Assembly: GCA_902763885.1 (NCBI GenBank)
Contig: CACWTU010000004.1
Span: 62,001-126,000, forward strand
Direction of reading: 5' to 3'
Source: an uncultured Bacteroidales bacterium
Lineage (GTDB): Bacteria; Bacteroidota; Bacteroidia; Bacteroidales; Bacteroidaceae
DNA: 64,000 bases
Shown: in pieces, positions 41,727-49,050 of the stretch
How the letters are laid out: every line of letters begins with the position of its first letter
How positions within the stretch are numbered: the first letter of the stretch is position 1
Program-made: the position numbers and the translations under genes
The notes under the pieces: model-generated
Told to the model about the DNA's origin: nothing
Databases searched by the model: none
Seen by the model: the letters and a program-made list of their open reading frames with translations, nothing else

Positions 41727-44426
41727 TTACTTAAGTCTGTCTATGAGTAATACCAATGATACAACCGATGTGAGCGTAGTGAGAGATGAACTCAGTTCTT
41801 TGCCCCAGTCAATCTTCTCCTTAGGCTTCTCAATCTTCTCACGTTTCTCATCATCAATGCGCAGTGTAATCATACCGGTTGACTCAACTTTTGGATAACG
41901 GCGTATCCAAAGGAATCCGCGTTTGGTTGATTCTGACTGGTTGTTGGGGTATGTAACCGTTACGCTGTTCTTATCGGCAGTCTTTTGGAATCCGCCGGCA
42001 TAATGGCGTATATACCAGGCAGCATTGTGCTTACCCTGGAACAGGATTGTCTTTTGGGTTGATGAATACTCCTCAGGTACATACTGAGCCATTCTGGTTC
42101 CTGTCTCACGTATTGAAACAACGTTCTCCATACGTACTATGTTGATTACGTCACCATCCATCAGTATGGGATCTGACTTGAGTTTTCCCTTGTTGCTCTT
42201 CACCTCCCTGAGATCCAATCCTATATTACCGCGATTACGATATGTACGGAACAGACGTGAATACGGGGCAGCGTCATCAAGCAAACCGCCGGCCAACTGG
42301 ATTATCTCCCACAACTGAGTGCGGTTATCCTCAAGCACATATACGCCCGGATACTTTACACGTCCGTTAATCTCAACTGTACGTCCCTTCGTAAAGTTAG
42401 GAGTACGGCGTACAACTAAATGGTCATACGGTTGCAGCTGGAATCCTGTGTTACCCACCAGATTGTATTGTTCATCAACAGTCAGGGTAATCTGGTCAAG
42501 TTTAACCTCATCCTTAGTTGAGATATTGATACGGAACACCTCCACGCGGTCATAAGCCGCACCAACCTCAAATCCTCCAGCCATCTCAATAATGTCATGA
42601 ACCGTCAGTGACTTGTCAAACTCTACTCCTACCGGGTTCTTTACGGCACCACTTATGCGAACCTCACCAACGTTTGTATAAGTGGTATTGTCATATACGT
42701 TCAGACGGTCACCGGGCTGCAACAGAGTGTCGCCATCCCTATCCAGCAAAATACGCAGATACTCCTGCTTTGAGGGATTGGTCAGGTCACGACGGAATAT
42801 GTAAGCCACGGGGAATACACTGGGCTTAAGGCCGCCGGCATAACCTATAGCCTGCTCCACTGTCATCCTGTCATTCACACCAAACTGACGTGAGAAAGGT
42901 TCACGCACCTGACCGCTTACCGAGATTGTTGCCAGGTCACGGTATGTTGACTGCTCCTTAACAAGCACTGCATCTCTTGGCTGCAGTTCAAAATCCGGAT
43001 TGCCGTTTACGCCGGGGAACGGTATGGTGAGCACCTCAACAGTCTCGTCGGGACGTGTACGCTCCACAAACACAAAATCGGTCATAGCTGTGTAACGGGG
43101 CTGAGCCTTCTCGATAAGAGTCTGCAGGGTACCGTTATTCTCAATCGCATATCGGCCTCCGTAGAACACATCACCCTTAATTGATACGTAGTTCTCAAGC
43201 GGTTTGTTCGATGTGCGTACCCTTACCACATCACCGTTCTTGAGCTCTATCCTCTGTGATCCTGAAAGCACATTATCCAGCTCATACTCCAGGATCTTTA
43301 TCTCACCGCCCTCCTGGCGCTCTATCTGCAGGTAATCAGGATAAACATTGTATGTCACGCCACCGGCATAACGTATCAGGTCTTTTACAGTCTCACCTGC
43401 CACCATCTCATAACGCATGGGGCGGTTTACGGAACCCTCAATCGTCACGATATTGTCAGCAACCGGCACAAACAGCACATCACCGTTCTGCAGGTCATAC
43501 TGGGCATTTGGATCGGGCTTGGTCATATACTTGTAAAGGTCCAGACGGCTTGTCTTGCCACCGCGGCTCAACTGGACATTACGTACGGAACCTATTCTTG
43601 TAGGACCGCCTGCTGCAGCCAGGGCATTGAATGCAGAGTTAAGTGCTGAGAGTGTAAAACCGCCCTGAACACCTACCTCACCGTATATGTTCACCATCAC
43701 GGTACGTGCTGTAGTGATGGTAACGGCAATCTGGTCGGGGCGGAATGAGTATGACGATGCCAGTTTGCTTCTGATAGCCTGACGGGCCTGCTCCAGGGTC
43801 ATACCCTTAAGGAATATCTTGGAGCTGTTGGCAGGCTGTATTGAACCGTCGGCCGATATACGCTGATGAATCTCAGTCTGTGATGAACCGAATATCGAGA
43901 TGTGTATCTCATCGCCCTCACCCATAATGTAGGTTTCAGGAGCCTGGGCACCGTCTGTAGTGCGATACACATCCAGTGACTTGCCTGTAAACAGTGAGTG
44001 GCCGTAAATGTCATCACCGGCCGTTGGTGATACATGATTCTCTTTGAGAGCCTCCTCAAGAGCCTCCTCTGCGGCAGCCTCGCCTTGGGTTGTCTGCGGG
44101 AAATCATCAGGAGTAAGAGCTTCACTTGCAGCTGAAGCAATGGCACTCTCACCGGCCGGAGCCGAAGGAGTGGCATTTGACGATGCCTGAGCCTTCTCAG
44201 CCTGCATCTGGTTAAGAATAGCCGTAATCCTACCCTGATAGTTCTGATACTCAGTCGGTGGAATATTATCCACGTCAATACCGTTTTCAAGCAGACGTGC
44301 GCGAACCTCAGTCTCTTCAAGTCCACGTTTCTGCAGCTCATTGCGAGCCATTGAAATCATCGATGCACTCTGTGAGTAAACCACCAGCGGCAGCAAGAAT
44401 GCAATACAAGCCAGAATTTTCTTCAT
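41727..44426 (-). CDS. Large multi-SLBB polysaccharide export protein
   Basis: An 899-aa outer-membrane export protein with a signal peptide (1-18), a helical Ala/Glu-rich segment (to about 115), a Poly_export domain near 165-245 (TYIMGEGDEIHISIFGSSQ), then about five or six SLBB repeats (for example VTIEGSVNRPMRYEM, VSIKGDVFYGGRYAI, ISVSGQVREPFSRQF, VRISGAVKNPVGVEF, VEINGRVKYPGVYVL), and a C-terminal TM (SSLTTLTSVVSLVLLI). It forms the periplasmic/outer-membrane conduit for a polysaccharide. Operon with the Wzz 1 bp downstream. No glycosyltransferase is nearby. Confidence 0.92.
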   Translation of the reverse strand: MKKILACIAFLLPLVVYSQSASMISMARNELQKRGLEETEVRARLLENGIDVDNIPPTEYQNYQGRITAILNQMQAEKAQASSNATPSAPAGESAIASAASEALTPDDFPQTTQGEAAAEEALEEALKENHVSPTAGDDIYGHSLFTGKSLDVYRTTDGAQAPETYIMGEGDEIHISIFGSSQTEIHQRISADGSIQPANSSKIFLKGMTLEQARQAIRSKLASSYSFRPDQIAVTITTARTVMVNIYGEVGVQGGFTLSALNSAFNALAAAGGPTRIGSVRNVQLSRGGKTSRLDLYKYMTKPDPNAQYDLQNGDVLFVPVADNIVTIEGSVNRPMRYEMVAGETVKDLIRYAGGVTYNVYPDYLQIERQEGGEIKILEYELDNVLSGSQRIELKNGDVVRVRTSNKPLENYVSIKGDVFYGGRYAIENNGTLQTLIEKAQPRYTAMTDFVFVERTRPDETVEVLTIPFPGVNGNPDFELQPRDAVLVKEQSTYRDLATISVSGQVREPFSRQFGVNDRMTVEQAIGYAGGLKPSVFPVAYIFRRDLTNPSKQEYLRILLDRDGDTLLQPGDRLNVYDNTTYTNVGEVRISGAVKNPVGVEFDKSLTVHDIIEMAGGFEVGAAYDRVEVFRINISTKDEVKLDQITLTVDEQYNLVGNTGFQLQPYDHLVVRRTPNFTKGRTVEINGRVKYPGVYVLEDNRTQLWEIIQLAGGLLDDAAPYSRLFRTYRNRGNIGLDLREVKSNKGKLKSDPILMDGDVINIVRMENVVSIRETGTRMAQYVPEEYSSTQKTILFQGKHNAAWYIRHYAGGFQKTADKNSVTVTYPNNQSESTKRGFLWIRRYPKVESTGMITLRIDDEKREKIEKPKEKIDWGKELSSSLTTLTSVVSLVLLIDRLK

Positions 44427-44501
44427 TTATTATCCTTATTTTAAAATATTATTTCACATTCAGACCGCAAAGATAATCATAATTATTTAAAATTAAAAAA
44501 A

Positions 44502-44690
44502 GTACCATTGGGGACAGACCCCTTTGGTACTCTTTTCCCCAAAAATGATACCATTGGGGACAGACCCCTTTGGTACTCTTTTTGCATGTGCCCTTGGGGT
44601 CTGTCCCTTTTGGCACCTGAAAATGCGAGCCATTATAGCAAACTTCAGCAAGTGCAAAAGGGGTCAGACCCCAATTGCATCATTTTGCTC
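44502..44690. repeat. Cluster of four REP palindromes with varied arms
   Basis: Units at about 44502-44529, 44547-44577, 44588-44616 and 44652-44686. The third has GTGCCC...GGCAC arms and the fourth GTGCAA...TTGCAT arms, so the arms change together while the GGGG/CCCC core stays. The fourth overlaps the manC 3' end. No gene in this 250-bp gap. Confidence 0.9.
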
Positions 44691-45729
44691 CAAACTCTTT
44701 GATGCGCTGCTCCTCGCTACGCCTGCAAATCAGAATTTGTCCCCCCTTCTCCGATACGATATACCCGTCCAGTCCCTGAATCACAACCTTCTTGGCGTCT
44801 TCAACATGAACCACACAATTGCTTGATTCATAGAAATGTACATTACCCACCGATGCATTATTATCCGCATCCTTCTGCAACTTTTCATGCAGCGACTGCC
44901 AGTTGCCCAGGTCACTCCACCCAAAATCCGCCGGGCAAGTAAACACCTTCCCCTCAGCAGCAGCCGGCTCCATCACCGCATAGTCAATAGAAATCTTCTC
45001 ACAAGTCGGGAAAATCTCCAAAACAGTACCATTGGGGACAGACCCCTTTGGTACCATTTTATCCATCTGCTCCGCCAAAACAGGCTTATATGCTCTAATA
45101 GAATTGGTAATAGTCTTCACATTCCACACAAAAATCCCCGCATTCCATAGGTAATTTCCATCGGCCAAATACCTCTTAGCCGTCTCCAGATCCGGTTTCT
45201 CCTTAAACTCCTCCACCAAAATGATACCATTGGGGACAGACCCCTTTGGTACTGTTTTTACATAACCGTACCCCGTCTCCGGCCTATTAGGTTTAATTCC
45301 GATGGTCACAATGAAGTCGTGGCCCGATGTAAACTCCAATGCGCCCGATATCACGCGCCTGAACTCCTCAGGGTTCATTACAACCGCATCGCTGGGAGTA
45401 ACGACAACGTTTGCATCAGGGTCCTCCTGGATAATGCTCCAGCACGCCCAGGCAATGCACGGAGCCGTATTTCGCGCTGCTGGCTCAGCCAAAATATGCT
45501 TTAAAGGAATACCAGGAATCTGCTGCTTAACAATATCCACATAATCCTTGTTAGTCACCACCCAAAAGTTTTCCGATGGGCAAATACCCTTGAACCGGTC
45601 AACAGTCAGCTGTATCAGCGACCGTCCACAACCCAGAATATCAATAAATTGCTTAGGAAACTCCGGAGTACTCAGGGGCCAGAATCTGCTCCCGATACCC
45701 CCCGCCATAATTACAACATGATTTGCCAT
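44680..45729 (-). CDS. manC: Mannose-1-phosphate guanylyltransferase with two REP-coded inserts
   Basis: A 349-aa nucleotidyltransferase making GDP-mannose. Start at 45729 (MANHVVIMAGGIGSRFWP; nucleotide-binding loop at 8-18). Family motifs: SLIQLTVDRF, WVVTNKDY, PSDAVV, ETGYGYV, VEEFKEKPD, WNAGIFVW. Length fits the short (non-isomerase) form. Two in-frame REP insertions encode VPKGSVPNGI (about 160-169), just between GYGYVKT and VEEFKEKP, and VPKGSVPNGT (about 226-235). Both would be surface loops, so the enzyme may still fold. The last residues meet a further REP. ManA lies upstream on the same strand. Confidence 0.93.
   Translation of the reverse strand: MANHVVIMAGGIGSRFWPLSTPEFPKQFIDILGCGRSLIQLTVDRFKGICPSENFWVVTNKDYVDIVKQQIPGIPLKHILAEPAARNTAPCIAWACWSIIQEDPDANVVVTPSDAVVMNPEEFRRVISGALEFTSGHDFIVTIGIKPNRPETGYGYVKTVPKGSVPNGIILVEEFKEKPDLETAKRYLADGNYLWNAGIFVWNVKTITNSIRAYKPVLAEQMDKMVPKGSVPNGTVLEIFPTCEKISIDYAVMEPAAAEGKVFTCPADFGWSDLGNWQSLHEKLQKDADNNASVGNVHFYESSNCVVHVEDAKKVVIQGLDGYIVSEKGGQILICRRSEEQRIKEFGAK
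45026..45054. repeat. REP palindrome inside manC (second insert)
   Basis: GTACC/GGTAC arms, GGGGACAGACCCC core, in frame and stop-free within the coding sequence. Confidence 0.93.
45223..45252. repeat. REP palindrome inside manC (first insert)
   Basis: GATACC/GGTAC arms, same core; in frame, between the conserved GYGYV and VEEFKEKP motifs. Confidence 0.93.
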
Positions 45730-45748
45730 ATCTCTTTCTCTAAAAAAT

Positions 45749-45829
45749 GATACCATTGGGGTCTGTCCCCTTTGGTACTGTTTTTTTGAAAATGATACCA
45801 AAGGGGACAGACCCCAATGGTATCATTTT
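45749..45829. repeat. REP inverted pair between manC and manA
   Basis: Units 45749-45779 and 45793-45826 in inverted orientation with T-rich spacer. Confidence 0.92.
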
Positions 45830-45838
45830 GCTTAATTT

Positions 45839-46915
45839 TCAATATTTGTTCTTGTGGAAAAGCCGATGAATCCTATTCATCAAACCTCCCCGCTGATTAT
45901 CAATAAACGCATCCAAAAGCTTGCAGGAACCCCCAACAGGCCTGATATCATAGTCCGCAACCGCCGCCGGAATCAAGCAACTGAACCCCTCCTTCAAAAT
46001 CACCTCATCACCCGTCGCACGCACCTTAATCACACAATCGCCCTTGAGGCACATCGTAATGATAAAACTGTCGTATTTCAGCAGATTCCGATGAAACTCA
46101 TGATCCACCTCCGTCACGCGGGCGCTAAAGAACTTAGACTCCATAATCAGGTTCGCCCGGTCATTCCGCACCGCATAATCAGTCCTGTATTTCCGCTCTA
46201 CCTTGTAGTTAAGTGCCTGAGCAGCATAGGCAGTATGCAACTCGCGCGGCTTGCCGTCCAGCCCCGGCCTGTTATAATCGAATATCCTGTAAGTTACGTC
46301 CGATGACTGCTGAATCTCGGCCAATAATATCCCACAGCAAATGGCATGCACACGCCCCGCCGGAATGTAAAACACATCGCCCGCATGCGCCTCATGCTTA
46401 GCCAGAGCTTCAGTGATAGTCCCATCCTCCACCATCCGCTTGTACTCATCGGCCCCAAGCTTCTTCTTGAAGCCAGCATAAATACAAGCCCCCGGCTCAG
46501 CATCCAAAACATACCACATCTCGCTCTTACCCAGCTTGTTATGCTCCCGCAGAGCCATCTCATCATTGGGGTGAACCTGAATGCTCAGATCATTCCGTGC
46601 GTCGATAAACTTCACCAGCAGAGGCATCCGTCCGCCGTAACGCCTAGCCACAGCCTTGCCCAGAATCTCCTCCGGGGCCGATGCCACCACCTCCGGCAGA
46701 GTCATGCCCGCAAAAGCCCCGTTAGCAACAACTGAAGGCGAACTCTCTACAGCGCTCACCTCCCAGCTCTCGCCCACATGGTCCTGCTCCGGAAGCCCCT
46801 TCCATCGGCAAAGCCGCTCCCCGCCCCACACCACCGTGTGCAGGTTCGGCTCAAACAGCATCGGATATGTACCATTGGGGACAGACCCCTTTGGTACTCT
46901 TTTACTCAAATTCAT
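45839..46915 (-). CDS. manA: Mannose-6-phosphate isomerase, REP-extended N-terminus
   Basis: A 358-aa class I/II-like zinc phosphomannose isomerase that supplies mannose-6-phosphate for GDP-mannose. The metal-binding motifs are QVHPND (cupin) and the downstream HAGDVFYIPAGRVHAI. From the ATG at 46915 the first residues are MNLSKR, then the REP-coded VPKGSVPNGT (7-16), then the conserved YPMLFEPNLHTVVWGG. So the palindrome has been inserted between the start codon and the family's N-terminus, with the frame kept. The neighbour manC downstream makes this a GDP-mannose unit. Confidence 0.92.
   Translation of the reverse strand: MNLSKRVPKGSVPNGTYPMLFEPNLHTVVWGGERLCRWKGLPEQDHVGESWEVSAVESSPSVVANGAFAGMTLPEVVASAPEEILGKAVARRYGGRMPLLVKFIDARNDLSIQVHPNDEMALREHNKLGKSEMWYVLDAEPGACIYAGFKKKLGADEYKRMVEDGTITEALAKHEAHAGDVFYIPAGRVHAICCGILLAEIQQSSDVTYRIFDYNRPGLDGKPRELHTAYAAQALNYKVERKYRTDYAVRNDRANLIMESKFFSARVTEVDHEFHRNLLKYDSFIITMCLKGDCVIKVRATGDEVILKEGFSCLIPAAVADYDIRPVGGSCKLLDAFIDNQRGGLMNRIHRLFHKNKY
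46869..46897. repeat. REP palindrome inside manA
   Basis: GTACC...GGTAC palindrome within the first 60 nt of the gene. Confidence 0.93.
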
Positions 46916-46934
46916 CACGCAAATATACAAAAAT

Positions 46935-46964
46935 GGTACCAAAGGGGTCTGTCCCCAATGGTAC
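46935..46964. repeat. REP palindrome between manA and the RAYT gene
   Basis: GGTACC arm, GGGGTCTGTCCCC core; forms an inverted pair with the unit at 46869 and marks the 3' side of the transposase gene. Confidence 0.93.
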
Positions 46965-46971
46965 ATTTTTT

Positions 46972-47772
46972 TCATTTATCGAGCCTAATTATTACTCCGC
47001 GACATATACCGGTCACGCGCGAAACCTGCCTCACATTCCTGCAAAACTCCAGCAACTTTACAACAATCTCATTCCGTTTTTCCTTCTCAAGATGCTGAAT
47101 AGTAGGCACTTCTGTAATCCCAAACTCCGCCTTGATATACTCACGCAACCTCTCATCGGTCACCCGCCTCCCGGAATCGCTATCAAAATCCAGAATCCTC
47201 TGCGTTTTTGGCAGCGGCATATCAACCAATTCCTCCAACGCATCGAACGAAATCTTAGTGAAAACAGCTTGAGTCGCACACATCGGAACATCACAAACCA
47301 TCTCCGGATCATACTCGCGCCAACTGCTCCACCTGTAATATCTCACATTGTCCACCAGCCCTCCGGCCACCGGATTCTGATGAATGTACCGCAACAAAGT
47401 CACAAAATACTCCCAATCATTCACCACCTCACTCCTGAAACGGTCCTGAAAAAGGTGCCCAACATGCTCGTACTTAACATTAAAATAACCCGCATAAGTA
47501 CCTGATACCCACTTTATTGCGTCCGATACCAACATCCCAGGCTGTTCCCTAAGCAGCAGATGCACATGATTAGGCATCAGGCAATAAGCGTAAATGACCA
47601 GCAAAGGAGGAACCCGATGCCCAGTCTCATCCACCGGAAACGCCAAGCGCTCCATCAGACTCAAAAACTTGAGAAAATCTTTCTCGTTCTCGAAAATGTC
47701 CTGCCGGTTCACCCCGCGCAGAATCACATGGTAAATGCCAGAATCGCTGGCCAATCTTAATTTTCGTGCCAT
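46972..47772 (-). CDS. REP-associated tyrosine transposase (RAYT, Y1_Tnp family)
   Basis: A 266-aa IS200-like HUH enzyme of the RAYT class. The HUH motif is NHVHLLL (His69, His71), the catalytic Tyr129 is in RYIHQNPV, and the RYYRWSSWREY motif follows. The family N-terminus MARKLRLASDSGIYHVILRGVNRQDIF is intact and sets the start at 47772. The C-terminal 70 residues (ERLREYIKAEFGITEVPTIQHLEKEKRNEIVVKLL) are a helical DnaA-like/HTH tail seen in a subset of RAYTs. REP palindromes flank it on both sides (46935-46964 and 47813-47905), so gene plus flanks resemble a REPtron. It is the likely source of the palindromes dispersed through this window. Confidence 0.93.
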   Translation of the reverse strand: MARKLRLASDSGIYHVILRGVNRQDIFENEKDFLKFLSLMERLAFPVDETGHRVPPLLVIYAYCLMPNHVHLLLREQPGMLVSDAIKWVSGTYAGYFNVKYEHVGHLFQDRFRSEVVNDWEYFVTLLRYIHQNPVAGGLVDNVRYYRWSSWREYDPEMVCDVPMCATQAVFTKISFDALEELVDMPLPKTQRILDFDSDSGRRVTDERLREYIKAEFGITEVPTIQHLEKEKRNEIVVKLLEFCRNVRQVSRVTGICRGVIIRLDK

Positions 47773-47812
47773 GGTTTGCAAACAAATTAATTACCCCGCA
47801 AATATATAAAAA

Positions 47813-47905
47813 AGTACCAAAGGGGACAGACCCCAATGGTATCATTTTTGAAAAAAAGAGTACCATTGGGGTCTGGTACCATTGGGGTCTGACCCCTTTG
47901 GTACT
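47813..47905. repeat. REP pair with partial tandem duplication, 5' of the RAYT
   Basis: Unit 47813-47844, then an inverted unit in which GTACCATTGGGGTCTG is repeated twice (47860-47905). The stop codon of the downstream minus-strand gene abuts it. Confidence 0.9.
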
Positions 47906-47913
47906 CTTTTGCA

Positions 47914-48504
47914 TCATTTCCAGTGAACGAGCAACGGATTAAGCCGGATCTTGCGCGGGCAGCCGTTGTACCCATGAATCTGATAGTCGCCAGCGATGCC
48001 TTCCGGAAGCAACTCCTCCAGCCGGGCATTTAAGACCGATGCCTTCTCGCTGAAAGAATTGTCCTGAAGATCCACAAGACGTGCCACCCGAGCCTTAACA
48101 TCCTCCCTAAAAGTATTAGGATTAATCGTAGAATATATCTCCTCCAATTCCGACCTATAACTATCGCGTTGCTTAAGCAAAATTCCCTCCGGATGCTTTA
48201 AAAACAAGATAAACAGCGTTTTAACCAATGGCCGCAACTGGAGCATCGGCCCATCCGGTCCACCCATTCTGATACTATAATTCTTATCTATAAACAATTC
48301 AACCGGCTCAGTAAGTGACTCAACACCCATTCCAAGATCCTTTAGCCGCTCCTGCACCTTAACCATAAGCATCATCAGTTCAGCCGCCTCCATACCATCC
48401 AGCAAACCGCCGTAATCAACCGCCGGTTCCTCCAGCCTCCCTGGCTCTCCACAATAGAGCAACCGCCACATCAACTGAGCCTCAAAACTAACAAGTATCA
48501 TCAT
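47914..48504 (-). CDS. Unrecognised protein, paralogue of the gene at 48657
   Basis: A 196-aa protein without a recognised function. Residues 88-123 (LQLRPLVKTLFILFLKHPEGI...YRSELEEIYS) align with residues 25-62 of the divergently transcribed protein at 48657-49040, and the C-terminal parts also correspond. The N-terminal ~70 residues, absent from the other protein, are helical with Met/Leu-rich segments. Charged helical composition and a compact HPEGI-type motif suggest a winged-helix-like DNA-binding or adaptor domain, unproven. Stop codon is at the edge of a REP. Confidence 0.55.
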   Translation of the reverse strand: MMILVSFEAQLMWRLLYCGEPGRLEEPAVDYGGLLDGMEAAELMMLMVKVQERLKDLGMGVESLTEPVELFIDKNYSIRMGGPDGPMLQLRPLVKTLFILFLKHPEGILLKQRDSYRSELEEIYSTINPNTFREDVKARVARLVDLQDNSFSEKASVLNARLEELLPEGIAGDYQIHGYNGCPRKIRLNPLLVHWK

Positions 48505-48656
48505 ACCATAAAGGTACGCAAAAATCCTTCATCCACCAAGCCCAAACGCCGATTTTTCCATAAAAAAACAAACAACTTCTCCAAACAATTACAAGCTTGT
48601 AATCAATTTGAATTTCCGATTTCCCGCCACACCTTTGTCCATATAAAATAGTCCGT

Positions 48657-49040
48657 ATGAGCAACAAAAATCCAATCATCTCCGGCCCCCATCCAGGCGA
48701 GTACCACCTGCCCGATGACAACAGCATAGTGTACCTAAATCCGATGGAACGGACTCTATACCAATTCTTTATAAATCACCCCGAAGGCATCCAGGCCGAT
48801 GCCCTCCCCCAGCATTGGCAAGAACTGTACCTCCTGTACGCCCACGAATCAGTCTTTGATGACAAAAAACTGATGCTCAGTACAATAGAAAACCTTTGCC
48901 GCAAATCAAAAATCGTCTTCTACACCAACATATCCCGCATTAAACGCAAGTTCATCAGCACTCTTGGCACCCGAAAAGCATCACCATACATTATCAAAAG
49001 AGACAAGTCCGGATACTACAAAACGCGAGCCATACTTTAA
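48657..49040 (+). CDS. Unrecognised small basic protein with HPEGI motif
   Basis: A 127-aa protein, strongly basic in its C-terminal half. The conserved block is YLNPMERTLYQFFINHPEGI (26-45), followed by LPQHWQELYLLYA and SRIKRKFISTLGTRKASPYIIKRD. It reads like a small winged-helix-like protein. Paralogous to 47914-48504 and in a 152-bp divergent arrangement with it. The AAA ATPase gene converges 10 bp downstream. Confidence 0.55.
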   Translation: MSNKNPIISGPHPGEYHLPDDNSIVYLNPMERTLYQFFINHPEGIQADALPQHWQELYLLYAHESVFDDKKLMLSTIENLCRKSKIVFYTNISRIKRKFISTLGTRKASPYIIKRDKSGYYKTRAIL

Positions 49041-49050
49041 ATACATTATC

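Noticed and set aside
44502-44690. Repeat cluster that could look like a CRISPR array
   Set aside because: Units are palindromes of about 30 nt with irregular spacing, mixed orientation and variable arms; no cas genes in the window.
46972-47772. An IS200/IS605 insertion sequence
   Set aside because: No TnpB or IS ends; the motif set and flanking palindromes fit a domesticated RAYT instead.
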